Assembly (NCBI RefSeq): GCF_040954645.1
Contig: NC_092803.1
Coordinates: forward strand, 15,811,230-15,875,229
Length of the DNA stretch: 64,000 nucleotides
Direction: 5' to 3'
From: Diabrotica undecimpunctata
Lineage: Eukaryota > Arthropoda > Insecta > Coleoptera > Chrysomelidae
Below are positions 34,291-45,669 of the stretch, in pieces. Below the pieces are notes generated by a model. The model had not been told where the DNA came from, searched no databases, and saw only the letters and a program-made list of their open reading frames with translations. Every line of letters starts with the position of its first letter. The stretch's first letter is position 1. The position numbers and the translations under genes are program-made.

Positions 34291-34920
34291 TCTGACGGGG
34301 TCCCTTATGAATTCTTAAAACATCTCCCTAATCCTGGATCTTATGCCTAACTTTACTTTTTAATAAAATTTTTGAGGAAAAACAAATTTCATTATCCTGG
34401 TGTAATAAATCTAATCAATTACAACAATGATACATAAAAAAGGATTAAAGGGAGACCCTAATAATTACCGAAGCATTTTGTTAATAAGTTGTTTATGTAA
34501 AGATTTGTGCACATTTTATATAACCGTCTCGAGCCATGGTGCGACCAATTTTCTATACTTCCAGAATATCAGTCAGGATTTCGGCTGAATAGAAGCTGCA
34601 CAATGTATACATACAGCTCCGGCTTCGAAAACGTAACGTTTTTGCCATATTCCCTGACTTTAAATGCGCATTTGATAAGATACTCCTGCCTCTGGCAAAA
34701 ATATAGTTCTATATAGTGGAGTCAGTTCTATTGTTGGTTTATTGCAGAATTTTTACTCAAATGCCGCTACACGTGTCTGAACTAATGGCTCTTACAAATC
34801 ACCATTTTTAAAAAACCAGAACACACCAAAAAACATAAAAAACGTCAAGGTACCGATGTGAATACGCAACTACCGAAGATAAAAGTGAATACGCAACTCC
34901 CCTGGCTCCTAAACTAACTG
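34285..34920 (+). pseudogene. Decayed Jockey-type LINE fragment
   Basis: Pieces in several frames give SDGVPYEFLKHLPNPG, MIHKKGLKGDPNNYRSI, ILYNRLEPWCDQFSILPEYQ and SGFRLNRSC, the N-terminal half of an RT domain, followed by degenerate sequence with EYATPLAPKLT near the end. It has stops and frameshifts throughout and ends before the active site or has lost it. Confidence 0.6.
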
Positions 34921-35560
34921 TAATAAAATACTTTGTTAATTAATATATTTCGGCAAGTAATGAAAATCGATTGACATCAATAATTAGAATAAAAAATTGT
35001 AGATATAATAGTAAACAAGTAATGATGCCTAATTTCTCAATCCACGTGGACGTCCATGATATGCCAACCTTTTTATTCGCTTACAAATATGGAATAATTA
35101 ACGGAATTATAAATATGTGTAGCATTATGAACAATTTTTTCTAATGAGTGTTGTGGAGATTATACTGCGTTCTCAGCCATTGTTAATCAAAACAGTACGA
35201 AACAATTGAATTGCAGCTGTTTTAACATGGCGGCTGCGTTTGCGTTTCGTCATATGACGAAAAGGCCTATTAACGACCTTAGTAAGGCAAAAGAGTACCG
35301 ATAGAGAAAAGAGAAGCCATTTACTCTTAGGTTGTGTACTGTGACTTGCATGCCAAGTCTTTTAATTCTGTGACTTGATTGCCAAATAAGTATATGAGCC
35401 AATTTATTGTTCTTTCTATTTGTTTAAATACGAACTTAACAAATCATTTCGTAGTTTGCTAATGAATGCCTTCTTTACAGCGACTGACTACTAGACAGGA
35501 TTATTCTCTATAAATCTTTACATATATTGTATAAACAACTGTACCGATTTAGTTCATCTT
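34921..35560. other. No gene recognised
   Basis: AT-rich spacer. There is no coding frame or repeat I can name. Confidence 0.4.
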
Positions 35561-35561
35561 T

Positions 35562-37240
35562 TATTTTTAGTATTCTAATACTGTGTAGCAAATTCTAATA
35601 TTGTGTACCCCAACGCAAAGATATATGTCTCTGGAGAAGAAATCGAACAAGTCAGGCAATTCAAATACTTGGTATGTTTGCTGAATGAGGGTTGGGACCC
35701 CGAGAATGAAATAAAGAGCAGAGTTGAACAAGCCAGAAATGCTTTTTTGAGGCTTCGTAAGTTTCTGACTGATCGCAAATTGGACTTCAACCTCCGATAC
35801 AAGATGCTTAAGTGTTAAGTGTGGCCTGTTCTCCTGTACGGAATGGAAGCATGGACGTTAAAGGCCAGTTCCATTAACAAACTTGAAGTGTTCGAAATGT
35901 GGTGCCTGCGTCGAATGCTCAGAATATCATGGACGGACAGGGTCAGAAATGAGGAAGTACTCAGAAGAGCGGGCTTACAGGATAGGGAACTTTTTAATTA
36001 TGTAAAAAGTAAGAAGACTGCATACTTGGGGCACATTATACGAGGAAAACGATACACTTTTCAGCAACTGATACTCGAAGGGAAAATAGAGGGTAGGAGA
36101 GGTCTCGGACGTAAAAAAATGTCATGGCTGCGCAATATTCGACAATGGACAGGAATCCACAGCTATGAAATGCTTCGCAATGCTGCTAAAAACAGAATTA
36201 TTTAATCCAGAATATTTAACATCTCACCTGACAAGACGATGTACGGTGGACGCCTACGCAGAAATGCATGGCACCTTAAGAAGAAGAAGAATACTGTGTA
36301 GAACATTCCTCGAGAAAACATTGGAATTTAAAATGGAAACCCATCACCTATTCGTCGACTTCAAGCCCGCATACGACAGTATCAAGAGAACAGTACTGTC
36401 CCAACTCATGCGTGAGTTTGGTATACCAGAAAAACTTATCCGATTAACGATAATGACAATGTCTAACTTAAAAGCCAGCATTAGGATACAGGAAGAACAT
36501 TCTCGATCCTTTGACTCAGACAGGGGGATACCCTGACTTGCCTGCTATTTAACATTGCCTTGGAAAAGGCAGTCCGAGACACACGAATTAGAGATTTAGG
36601 TACTATTTACAATAGATCGATACAAATCTTAGCATACGCTGATGACATTGACATAATAGGGCGTAGCAAGCGAAATGGTGAGGAATATTTCCTAGAATTG
36701 GAAACGGCGGCGAAACAGGTCGGCCTAGTAATCATCGAAGACAAAACCAAGTACATGTTGGTTACTAAGGATTTTGTAGCAAATGAGCAACGGGAAACAG
36801 TATTTGGAAGTCGTATTTTTGAATGTGTTGAGAGCTTCATATACCTTGGCTGGCCAGTGACTACTACCAATAATACAAGCGAAGAAGTTAAAAGACGAAT
36901 AAACCTTACAAATAGGGCATACTACGGACTTAAAAAACAATTCCACTGAAGAAATATCCAAAGAAAAACTAAAATTATTATGTACAAAACACTGCTGAGA
37001 CCGGTCCTCATATACGGGATGGAAACATGGACTCTAACGTAGAAGTATGAAAGACTTCTGGGAATATTCGAGTGTAAGATACTCCACAAAATATTTGGAG
37101 CTATAAATGATCAAAAGAAGAACAGAAGTGGAGCAAAAGATTTAATTTCGAATTATACCAAGTCTTTAATGAACCAGATGTCGTAACGTTCATTAAAACA
37201 CAGCGATACAACATGATTGCTAAAAAGCTAATGACATGAA
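35562..37240 (+). pseudogene. RTE-like LINE fragment split by another LINE
   Basis: The left stub (35562-35588) joins to 36302 once the inserted LINE is removed, giving FLEKTLEFKMETHHLFVDFK. Then come AYDSIKRTVLSQLMREFGIP, LACYLTLPWKRQSET in a shifted frame, ILAYADDIDIIGRSKRNGEE (intact YADD active site, about 36630), SFIYLGWPVTTTNNTSEEVK, and the C-terminal LIYGMETWTLT region with stops. It resembles the intact ORF at 51713-53686 throughout. It stops near 37240 where a minus-strand LINE begins. Confidence 0.75.
35589..36289 (+). mobile_element. 5'-truncated LINE with 12-bp TSD
   Basis: The direct repeat AATACTGTGTAG at 35577-35588 and 36290-36301 flanks the insert. It encodes the RT C-terminus: EEIEQVRQFKYLVCLLNEGW, an in-frame stop at 35816, LLYGMEAWTLKASSINKLEV, MWCLRRMLRISWTDRVRNEE, TAYLGHIIRGKRY and SWLRNIRQWTG, and ends in CTTAAGAAGAAGAAG. 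The RT catalytic part is absent. Confidence 0.85.
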
Positions 37241-37244
37241 CACC

Positions 37245-38360
37245 TATCTTCTTAAGGTTCCCTCTCCATTACTGAAGGTTGGCTACAACTACAGCAAATT
37301 GCTCTCTATCTTGAGCTGTTCTTAGTATCGAATGTGTGTCCATGTCTCTTACATTTTTCAGCCAGAAGCATTTTCTTCTTCCTGGACCTCTACTTCCTTT
37401 CACTTTCCCGTTCATTGTCAGTCGTAGGAAGTTGTATTTTTCTCCTCTGTAAATATGTCCTAGATAACTCGTTTTTCTGGTTTTTACAATATTTAGGAGT
37501 TCTCTCTCAGTCCCCATTCTTCTCAGCACCTCGTTGTTGGTCACGTGATCTGTCCAAGAGATCTTCAGCATCCTTCGAAAAACCCACATCTTAAAGGCTT
37601 CTACACGTTTCATACTTGTGATTCCGAGAGTCCATGCTTCCACTTCTTATAGCAATATGGAATAAATTAATGTTTTTACAAATTGGTATCGGATATCCAA
37701 CGATAAGGTAGAGTTTATTAGGAATTTTTTCATTCTTTGAAAAGCGGATCTAGCATACTCTATACGAGCACGTATTTCAACTTCGTAGTCAAGACCGCTA
37801 TCCAGCAACCAAGATACTGGAATTTGTGTACGGGTTCTATCTGTTTGTTGTTGATACGAATATTAATGCCGGCATTTGGAGAACGTGTAACGGCTATAAC
37901 GTTTGTTTTATTTGTGTTTATATTCAGTCCTAAGCTATCTCCCTCTCTGGTTAGGGCATTCAAAAGTCGTTGCAAACACTCAGCACTGTCTGCGTATCTT
38001 AAGTTGTTTCATATTCTCCGTTGATTTTTATTCCTTCTTCAATATTTTCGAGGGCATTTTGGAAGATCTTTTCGGAATATATATTAAACAATAGTGGAGA
38101 AAGTACACAGCCCTGGCGAACTCTTCTTTTTATTGACATTTCTGCTGTCATACGATTGTCTATTTTAATCGACGCCATTGGATCCCAATATAGGTTTTTA
38201 ATAAGAGCCACCGTGTTATGGTCTATACCATGTTGTGTTAGGGTTTCTATTGTAAGTTCTGTGTGTTTTACTCGATCAAACGCTTTTTCGTGGTCGATAA
38301 AATAGAGAAAAACGTCTTTTCGTTGATTTCGCTCAGATTTCTTTCGCATTCTCGGTATAT
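37245..38360 (-). pseudogene. Minus-strand LINE fragment with RT core
   Basis: Read leftward from 38.36 kb: QRKDVFLYFIDHEKAFDRVK, IKNLYWDPMASIKIDNR, RRVRQGCVLSPLLFNIYSEK, then (past the lost active-site segment near 38.0 kb) NALTREGDSLGLNINTNKTN, VHKFQYLGCWIAV, a frameshift, MEAWTLGITSMKRVEAFKM, FRRMLKISWTDHVTNNEVLR and AQDREQFAVVVANLQ. It ends in an AAGAAG-type tail near 37245. It has the same family signature as the insert at 35589-36289. The YADD motif is deleted or unreadable. Confidence 0.75.
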
Positions 38361-38839
38361 ACGTTGATGTACAATTTTGAGTAAAATTTTCAGAAAATGG
38401 CTCATTATCAAACTTGTATTTTGTGCAAAACGACAGTAAAAATATTGATACAAATGCAGCAGAGATAGAGTAGTTCTTAGGCATACATGTATTAAGTGGA
38501 ATTGTTCGCGTTCCTTCGTATATAATGTATTGGGCAGAAGAAACGCGATATAATACGATAGCTGATATTATGTCACGTAATCGTTTTGATAAACTGCGAG
38601 CATATTTTCACGTGAACGATAATTTGAAAGTCTCGTCTAGTAACAATGACAAATTATATAAAGTAAAACCTTTGGTTGAAAAAGTTTGGCAAAATATGAA
38701 TAAGATAGAACCTGAGGAATTCAACAACATCGATGAGTTTATTATACCATTCAAAGGAAATAGTAATCTAAAGCAATATATAAAAAATAAACCTCATAAA
38801 TGGGGCATAAAAGTTTTTGCAAGAGCAGGACGCAGCGGC

Positions 38840-39050
38840 CCATATAGTAGTCCAGAGATGGAAGCCCCAAGGAAACAGAACAAGAGGAAGGCCCCGTAAA
38901 AGATGGATAGACGACGTCGAGAGAGATCTTAAAACCATGAACATGAGGCAGTGGCGAAGGAAAGTATCCGACAGGGCAGAATGGAAGAACATTGTTAAGC
39001 AGGCCAAGACTCACAAAGGGTTGTAGCGCCATTAGAAGAAGAAGAAGAAG
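38840..39050 (+). mobile_element. LINE tail inserted in piggyBac (first)
   Basis: The 13-bp duplication AGGACGCAGCGGC at 38827-38839 and 39051-39063 flanks a fragment encoding the last 60 or so residues of an RT: GNRTRGRPRKRWIDDVERDL, RQWRRKVSDRAEWKNIVKQA, stop, then an AGAAGAAGAAGAAG tail. Excising it with one repeat restores the piggyBac frame at ARAGRSG. Confidence 0.88.
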
Positions 39051-39340
39051 AGGACGCAGCGGCATACTATACGATTTTGAGATATATTTGGAGAAAGGAA
39101 CAGTCCAAGATGAATCAGGTCTTGGAATTAGTGGGGAAATAGTACTGAAGTTGGTCAGAAATCTGTCAAACCACATGAATTTCAAGATTTTCACGGATAA
39201 TTGGTTCACATCTTATAATCTACTTATTAGTCTGAAAGAACGAGGCTTCGTTGCTGCAGGGACTGTAAGAAGTGGGTGGCTGGCAGGTTGTCTTTTTTCA
39301 GAAGACAAAGTTCTAATGGCAAAGGTCGTGGATCCTCTGA

Positions 39341-39702
39341 CATTCATTCAACTACAGCTTTTAAAAACCAAGTCAAAGAGTACCTAGTGACCATGTGTCC
39401 TTATACATTAGGTGAATATTACCAGAGTGTATCTGTGAATGCCCAAGCTGCAACATAACCAAATTTAATATTATTTTAATTATATTATGATGTCCATATT
39501 GTACGTTTTATATGTATTTTAATGTTTTCAATATTTTTAGTGTATTGTTTTCATTTTTTTGTAATGACTTTATAGTGATTTATATTATACTTTGTACTTA
39601 TTTAAAATTTATATTTATAATTTTAGTTTTGACTTGCTGTAAACGTTGTTGTAACTTACAGTCAAATAAACTATCTATCTATCTATCTATCTATCTATCT
39701 GA
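39341..39702 (+). mobile_element. LINE tail inserted in piggyBac (second)
   Basis: The fragment encodes AFKNQVKEYLVTMCPYTLGE and ends AATAAA followed by a (CTAT)n tail (39671-39700). A short TCTGA duplication at 39336-39340 and 39698-39702 is consistent with the insertion; removal joins GRGSSD to VKIDSKKNI in frame. The encoded end resembles that of the minus-strand LINE at 58.8-59.6 kb. Confidence 0.78.
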
Positions 39703-40606
39703 TGTAAAAATAGACAGCAAAAAAAATATTAATGCTCTCAAATGGTATGACAATAAGTCCGTCATATTAGCATCGAACTATATAGGAAAATATCCTCTTG
39801 GTAAAGTAAAGAGATGGTGCAACAAGATCAAAACCTATGTAGAAATTGAACGGGCAGCAATTGTCAAAGAATATAATATTTCGATGGGGAGTGTGGATTT
39901 GCATGACATGCTTGTGCAACTATATAGAATCAAAAAATCAAACCAAAAAGATTCTATTAATATAATATTTAATCTTATTGATACATGTATTGTTAACTCC
40001 TGGTTGCTGTACCGAAGACACTGCAAACAAAAACAAGTGAAACACATCACCCTTCTCCAATTAAAACCTGAAGTTGGACATGCGTTACTGAAAGCTGGAA
40101 AGTCCGACACGAGAAAACGAGAACGTCCTTCTCAAAAGAATACACCAAATAAGAGATAAGTAATACATCCTGCACCAGTGCAAGATGTTTGATTTGATAG
40201 CGTAGGGCACTGGCCACTACATGATCAAAATCGCAAAAGGTGCAAATTATGTATAAAGTCTTACTCTAGAATAAAATGTTTAAGTGCAATGTTTTTTATG
40301 TTTAAACAATAATAAAAATTGTTTTTACAGTTTTCATGTACGAAATTAAATTGTTAATAGTATAAGTGCAATAATAAACGTATTTCCTATTATAGTCAAT
40401 TTTTTACCAGCCACTATATCAAGTGTTATAAATGGATAATTCAGGTACCACCAACGCCAGATGATTCTAAATGGGATCAATTTTTTTTTGAGTTTGAAGA
40501 TGCAAAAATGTTTACAAAAGTTATCAACAATTATGTTTTCTTGTATCGTTTCCTATATTTTTCAACAAAATTTATTGAAAAAAAAAATTTGGGCTGGAAA
40601 GGGTTA

Positions 40607-41050
40607 AAATCCTAATATAAATCAGCATATTAATGAGTGTACACGCAGCGTGCCATTAGTATCATAAATATTACTTAATGCTTAAACGCTCTTCTCTACT
40701 GCACAAAAGCCATATTGTAATAATTAAATAACACAAAATATCAGTAATATAGTGTTTAGCTTGCGGTGTATTTCCTAGATTCATTTAAAACAATACTGCC
40801 AAAGCAATAAAAAAAATGTTGTCCTGCAAATTGTCGAGTCATCAAAATTACCCAGAGTTATTATCGAAAATTCATACTTGTAGTATAATTTTTATTACAA
40901 TAAACTTAATAATTAACATAATGACGATGGAGTTAATACAGTGTGTGACATTGAAAATGCAACAATCATTAAAGATCAAATATTTATATATATTAAATAA
41001 AAGCCATATATTATGGTATTGGAGCACAATTTAGTCACACTTTTCACGAC
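40607..41050. other. Spacer; 3' flank of minus-strand exon
   Basis: AT-rich. The plus-strand 72-codon frame at 40816 looks like chance. A TTTATT on the plus strand near 40889 could be the polyadenylation signal (AATAAA) of the minus-strand exon at 41051-41170. Confidence 0.35.
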
Positions 41051-41170
41051 TTAATCGGAATAAATAGAACGGTACAACAGTTGTTTCAGTATCTCTACTT
41101 CTATCTCTTCTAATCTTCCCACTTTCAGTGGTTCGAGCACAAAGGTGCCACCTGCTTTGGTGGCGAAGAA
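41051..41170 (-). CDS. Candidate terminal coding exon
   Basis: On the minus strand a polypyrimidine-preceded acceptor (TTGTTTAG, ending 41171) opens a frame of 39 codons and TAA: it begins FFATKAGGTFVLEPLKVGRL, continues EEIEVEILKQLLYRSIYSD, and ends at 41051. Codon choice is more GC-rich than the flank and the frame is clean, so it looks like a host exon, not a transposon. It enters in phase 0, which matches the donor of the signal-peptide exon at 56768-57394 on the same strand, 15.6 kb upstream. If joined directly the protein would be 248 aa. Other exons could intervene, and I recognise no family. Confidence 0.5.
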   Translation of the reverse strand, partial: FFATKAGGTFVLEPLKVGRLEEIEVEILKQLLYRSIYSD

Positions 41171-41302
41171 CTAAACAATATAAAAAACATTAATACAGTA
41201 TATACCTCAAACGAAATTTTAAATCAATTCCTTTACACTTCTACCTGATATATGATAATGACTTCATTTTTATCCTTTTAAATAAAAAACCGAGAAAACA
41301 GA

Positions 41303-41445
41303 ATAAAATAAAATTAAGTAAAATTAAATAAAATTAAATAAAACTCAATAAAATTAAATAAAATTCGATAAAATCAAATAAAATTAGGTAAAATTAAATC
41401 AAATTTAAATAAAATTTAAGAAAATTAAGTCAAATTAAACACAAC
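41303..41445. repeat. Degenerate AAATTAAATA-type array
   Basis: Irregular tandem units of about 10-11 bp (AAATTAAATA, AAATTCGATA, AAATTAGGTA) run for about 140 bp. A similar short stretch recurs at 45040-45095. Confidence 0.75.
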
Positions 41446-41494
41446 TATATAATTTGATATAAGGTTGAATGCTCGAATAAATGAAGTTTGAAAA

Positions 41495-41664
41495 AATTAA
41501 AGGCAAATATCGAGCACAATTTTAATAATCAAATCTTGCCCAAGTACTTTCGCTTTCTACAGCATCATCAAATTTGACGAAATGCCCCTGATGATGCTGT
41601 AGAAAGGGAAAGTACTTGGGCAAGATTTGATTATTAAAATGGTGCTCGATATATGCCTTTAATT
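41495..41664. repeat. Near-perfect hairpin, 76-bp arms
   Basis: Arms 41495-41570 and 41589-41664 are inverted copies with only a few mismatches around an 18-nt loop. The outer ends read AATTAAAGGCAAATATCGAG. The right arm contains CTGATGATGCTGTAGAAAG followed by GGAAAG. It has no coding. It could be a foldback remnant or the end of a retroelement. Confidence 0.85.
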
Positions 41665-41949
41665 TAAAAAAAAAATTATATAAAATTATATACAACTAAA
41701 CAAAATTAAATCAAATTAAATAAAATCTATCTATATAAAAGGCTATCCGCTAGCATAACTTCTAGCTCAACCTAGGAAAGAAATCTGAACTACCAACTGA
41801 TTTCGATCATATTTTGTTCCTGAAATCATACGGTTAATTTAATACCGATAATATTAATTACATATATCAATATATATTAATTACAAATATTATTAATAAT
41901 ACGAATATTTTTTTTGCCAAATTGCTAAAAATCTTGTTTGCTGTAATTT

Positions 41950-44800
41950 TAAGGTAAGATTTATTTCGAAAAATAATTTAAGCTTCATGTTAGTTTATGC
42001 ACCCACAGCAGCCCACAGTGATGAGGAAATAACAGAATTTTACAAAGAAATAAGCAACCTTATAAGAGATATACTGAGGCATGAACTCCTTATAGTCATG
42101 GGATATTTCAATGCTAAAATAGGTGACGGAAAAGAAGGGCAACATATTGGTCCTAATGGATTACGAGAGAGAAATCAACGAGGAGAAACAATGAGTATCT
42201 TTGCAGTTGAACAAGACTTAATGGTGCTAAACACATTTTACAAACTACCCCCTAGACGCCTGTATACGTGGAAATCACCTAGAGACAACGGAGAGGACGT
42301 TATAAGAAACCAAATAGACTATATACTTGTTAACAAAAGATATCGAAATAGTTTCAACAATGTTAAAACCTACCCAGGCGCTAATATTCAATCTGATCAC
42401 AATCCTTTAGTGGGCGTGTATAGAACTAAGTTAAAGAAAACACGCGGAAAGACTGTAAAAAACATGACATGAGATAACTGAAATGTCAAAATTCGTAGTG
42501 AATTCAGTTTCTGGTACTCCAAATAGAGTAAAGAAATAAGATATAATGACGGTAATAGATTTTTATTTCGATGCAGGGCAGCGACAACCCGCTTATGACC
42601 ATGATGAATGGCAGGTGGAATGCATATTTTAGATTCCCTTGTCGACTAATTCATCAATCTGTTTGCTTTGCAAGTTGTAGAAAGCACAGTGGTAAAGATT
42701 TGGATTCAGTTTCGCCAGCTAGGAAATCGTATGATTTCTCTTGTTGTTAGTAGATGGCGTTGTTACGTCTGTAAATAATTATTTCGATAATTATTGTCCT
42801 ACGACGGGATAGATTTTGTTTCGATTCAGAGCACTGGCATATGCCGCTCTGATGAGACCTAAAGAGAGGCTACGTATAAGCGGCTTGCCGCTGCCCTGCA
42901 TCGAAATAAAAATCTAATACCAACATTATGTTTTAATAAATAGATAATTCAAAGAAATCGATAATACAACGGCAAGCACAGAAGAGAAGATAGAATCTCT
43001 TAAAAAAATGATAGACGACATTAAAGACAATTTTGTAAAGAACGAAGAAGGTGAAAATAAGACATGGATGACGACAGAGATTCTGCAGCTGATGGAAAAA
43101 AGAAGGAACGACAAGAACAATAACTCTATGTATAAAACATTACAACGAGATATACAGAGAAATATCCGAGAAGCCAAACATAAAGAACTGGAGAAAAAAT
43201 GCCAAGGTATGCCAAAATGCATAAAAAGGTAAGAGAAATTACAGGCAAATGTAAAAACAGAAGAATAAGTAAACTTGTTAATGACAACGAAGAACTAATC
43301 GTGGACAAAGAGAGTATTGATAATACCTGGAAAAATTACATACGAAATTTATTTTTTGATCCATGGGAGAAGCAGTCCCGAATACCTACGGAAACAGGAC
43401 CACCTATACTAGTGGCAGAAATAAGAGCAGTCATAATATCTGGCTGCTAATATCTCTATAATAAAGAGTCCAGTCTGAATTTCTCAAACTTCTTGATGAT
43501 GAATCTCTAAGAATACTATGTAAAATCTTCAATAATATCCATGACACAGGCAATGTTCCAAAAGATTGGCTAATTTCAGAATTTATTATGTTACCAAAGA
43601 AACAGGGAGCGAAAAAGTGCGGAGAATATAGGATAATAAGTCTAATGAGCCATACACTAAAACTTTTTCTTAAAATGAAACATCGCAGAATATACAAGCT
43701 ATGCAAAGAGAGAATACAAGACACACAGTTTGGATTCATGAAAAGCGTAGGTACGAGAGATGCACTGTTTAGTCTTGCGATATCTACACCTGCTTTGAGG
43801 ACTACCAAAAAGCATTTGACACAGTTCAACGCCGAAAAATGATGGATGTTATAACAAAAGCCCAAATAGATGATAAAGACCGGCGTATAATACAAAATTT
43901 ATACTGAAACCAATCAGCACAATAAGAACAAATCTTGGAGATGAATCGACGGAAGCGATCCAGATTCTGCGAGGCGTTAGACAAGGATATATACTTTCAC
44001 CTTTATTATTTAACCTATATTCAGAGGAAATATTTAGTGAAGCCTTGGAAAATTTCGAACATGGAATTCTTTTAAATGGAGAACGCCTAAACAACATCCG
44101 CTATGCAGATAACACAGTTATTTTTGCAGACAGTTTAAACAGTTTACAACAACTAATAAACAAAGTAAATGAAGTAAGTGACAGATTTGGACTACAAGTA
44201 AACATATCAAAAACTAAATTTATGGTCATCAGCAAAAATAAAATTAAAGACGTCCAACTGCTTATTAAGAATAAACCAGTGGACCGAGTAAAACAGTTTA
44301 TCTATCTCGGAACAATAGTAAACGAACACTGGGATCGCTCACAAGAAGTAAAATGTAGAATAAAGAAGGCTAGGAGTGCATTCAACAACATGACCAAACT
44401 CTTTAAAAGCCACAACCTTAATCTGGAGATAAAAGTAGTTCGAGATGTGGCTATACAGAAGAATCTTAAGGATATCATGGACGGACAAGATAACCAACAA
44501 GACTGTACTACGAAGAATTGGGAAATTATACGATTATACGATTAAAAGGAGAAAGTTAGAATATCTTGGACACATAATGAGAAACGGCACTAAATATAGA
44601 TTACTGAAAATAATCGTTCAAGGTAAAGTATTCGAAAAGCGAATAATTGGGAGAAGAAGAATATCATGGTTAAAAAACCTGAGGAAATGGTTCTCCACAA
44701 CAACAACTAATCTATTTAAAGCATCAGTTAATAAAATAATTACAGCCAGAATGATCGCCAATATTCGAAACGAATTGGCACCAAAAGAAGAAGATATTTA
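41950..44800 (+). pseudogene. Long decayed LINE with endonuclease and RT
   Basis: The left part (41987-42472) is the C-terminal half of an APE-type endonuclease: FMLVYAPTAAHSDEEITE, LLIVMGYFNAKIGDG (GDFN has become GYFN), RRLYTWKSPRDNGED, NQIDYILVNKRYRN and GANIQSDHNPLVGVY. After a MITE (42543-42929) the linker and RT follow: MIDDIKDNFVKNEEGE, KCGEYRIISLMSHTLKLFLK, LRGVRQGYILSPLLFNLYSE, NIRYADNTVIFADSLNSL (YADD has become YADN), FIYLGTIVNEHWDRSQEVKC, WLYRRILRISWTDKITN and SWLKNLRKWFSTTTTN, ending in an AAAAGAAGAAGAT tail. Several frameshifts and the two catalytic substitutions show it is dead. Part of the fingers region is shifted or deleted near 43.45 and 43.8 kb. Confidence 0.8.
42543..42929. 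repeat. MITE inserted in a LINE
   Basis: Inverted ends share GATTTTTATTTCGATGCAGG and GCAGCG followed after six bases by CGCTTAT, on the left at about 42559-42595 and inverted on the right at about 42877-42914. The similarity extends outward to ATAATG / CATTAT. It is about 390 bp with no coding capacity, and separates the endonuclease and RT parts of the host LINE. Confidence 0.8.
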
Positions 44801-45249
44801 TTTGGTTTACATGCAAGAAGGTACATACGCTGGTTTTTGTACTTAAATCGATTTCATAAAACGACTTCGCGCAAAAGTTGAGCGATTCTCCGAAAGTGAC
44901 TTATTTGCTTATTATTATTATTATATTTATGAAAACGTTAAATAAAAATGTCTATTAAAACTTTTTTAAAACTTTTTTATAACAACTCAAGAAGTACCGG
45001 ACCAATTTGACTAATTTTGGTTATAAAATATTCGTATAAAATTAAATAAAAATAAGTAAAATTCAATCGAATAAAATAAAACAAATACAATTAAAAATCA
45101 TGGCTCCGTGCGTAGACGATCAGAAAGCTATGCTTCCACTCCCAGAATACATCATTTTTTGATTTTTAAACCATTATAAGAAAATATAATGATAATCAAA
45201 ATGAAATGATTATGTATAAATACAAAATAATAATGGGGTTTAAATGGGG
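44801..45249. other. Spacer between LINEs
   Basis: AT-rich. Part (about 44985-45035: GAAGTACCGGACCAATTTGA) has the look of Helitron-type repeats, as does 41740-41830, but neither end can be defined. Confidence 0.3.
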
Positions 45250-45669
45250 TAGTGATGCGCATTATAAGGCGTTGCTTCCAGTTAACACCTCTAGCCTCTC
45301 CTACTCAATTCCTATCCTTACCTCCTAGAAGTGTGATCCGGATCACACGGGTAAACCCCGGTAAACTTGAGCAACCCTACTGGAGACTGGGTAACCAACC
45401 CCAGTGGAAGGTGGGGTCAGGGCTGACGAGGAAGGAAGAAATGGTCCTCCGAAAAGGGGGTTGGGCAGTGGGTTAACAGCCCCCCTTAATGCTAAAGTTG
45501 GGCAAGAGACAACCTAGAGACCCACTATTGGTGAACATAGTCTCCATACGGTCAGTAACCAAAATGGTTTACGGCTGGTTGAACTCGCGGCATCGTTAGG
45601 AATGGTGGTAGTAAGTACGTGCTTTCCCCACAAAAACATCCATAAAGCTACATGGCAGTCACCAGACGG
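45250..45669 (+). mobile_element. 5' part of RTE-like LINE (host of the LTR element)
   Basis: A GC-rich block with 5' UTR-like sequence, then coding that ends in the endonuclease segment STCFPHKNIHKATWQSPDG at the LTR boundary. After the LTR element the frame continues with QTKNQIDHTNI at 51658, so both belong to the LINE whose RT ORF is at 51713-53686. Most of the endonuclease domain upstream and the SDH motif downstream are missing, indicating internal deletion in this copy. Confidence 0.7.

Larger units (their letters stand above)
38365..40606 (+). pseudogene. piggyBac transposase, split by two LINE tails
   Basis: Motifs run in order: SNLYFVQNDSKNIDTNAAEI, a stop, GIHVLSGIVRVPSYIMYWAE, MSRNRFDKLRAYFHVNDNL, IDEFIIPFKGNSNLKQYIKN (first catalytic Asp), KPHKWGIKVFARAG, a LINE insert, FKIFTDNWFTSYNLLISLKE (second Asp), KGRGSSD after a 1-base frameshift, a second LINE insert, KWYDNKSVILASN, GSVDLHDMLVQLYRIKKS (third Asp region), and a C-terminal zinc-binding domain RCKLCIKSYSRIKCLKC (about 40235) after two stops. 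The right end is AAGGGTTAA with TTAA at 40603-40606. The N-terminus and left end are missing. Confidence 0.82.

Noticed and set aside
41589..41625. Hammerhead ribozyme call
   Set aside because: CTGATGA and GAAA are present, but stem II does not pair properly, so it is kept only as a finding to test.
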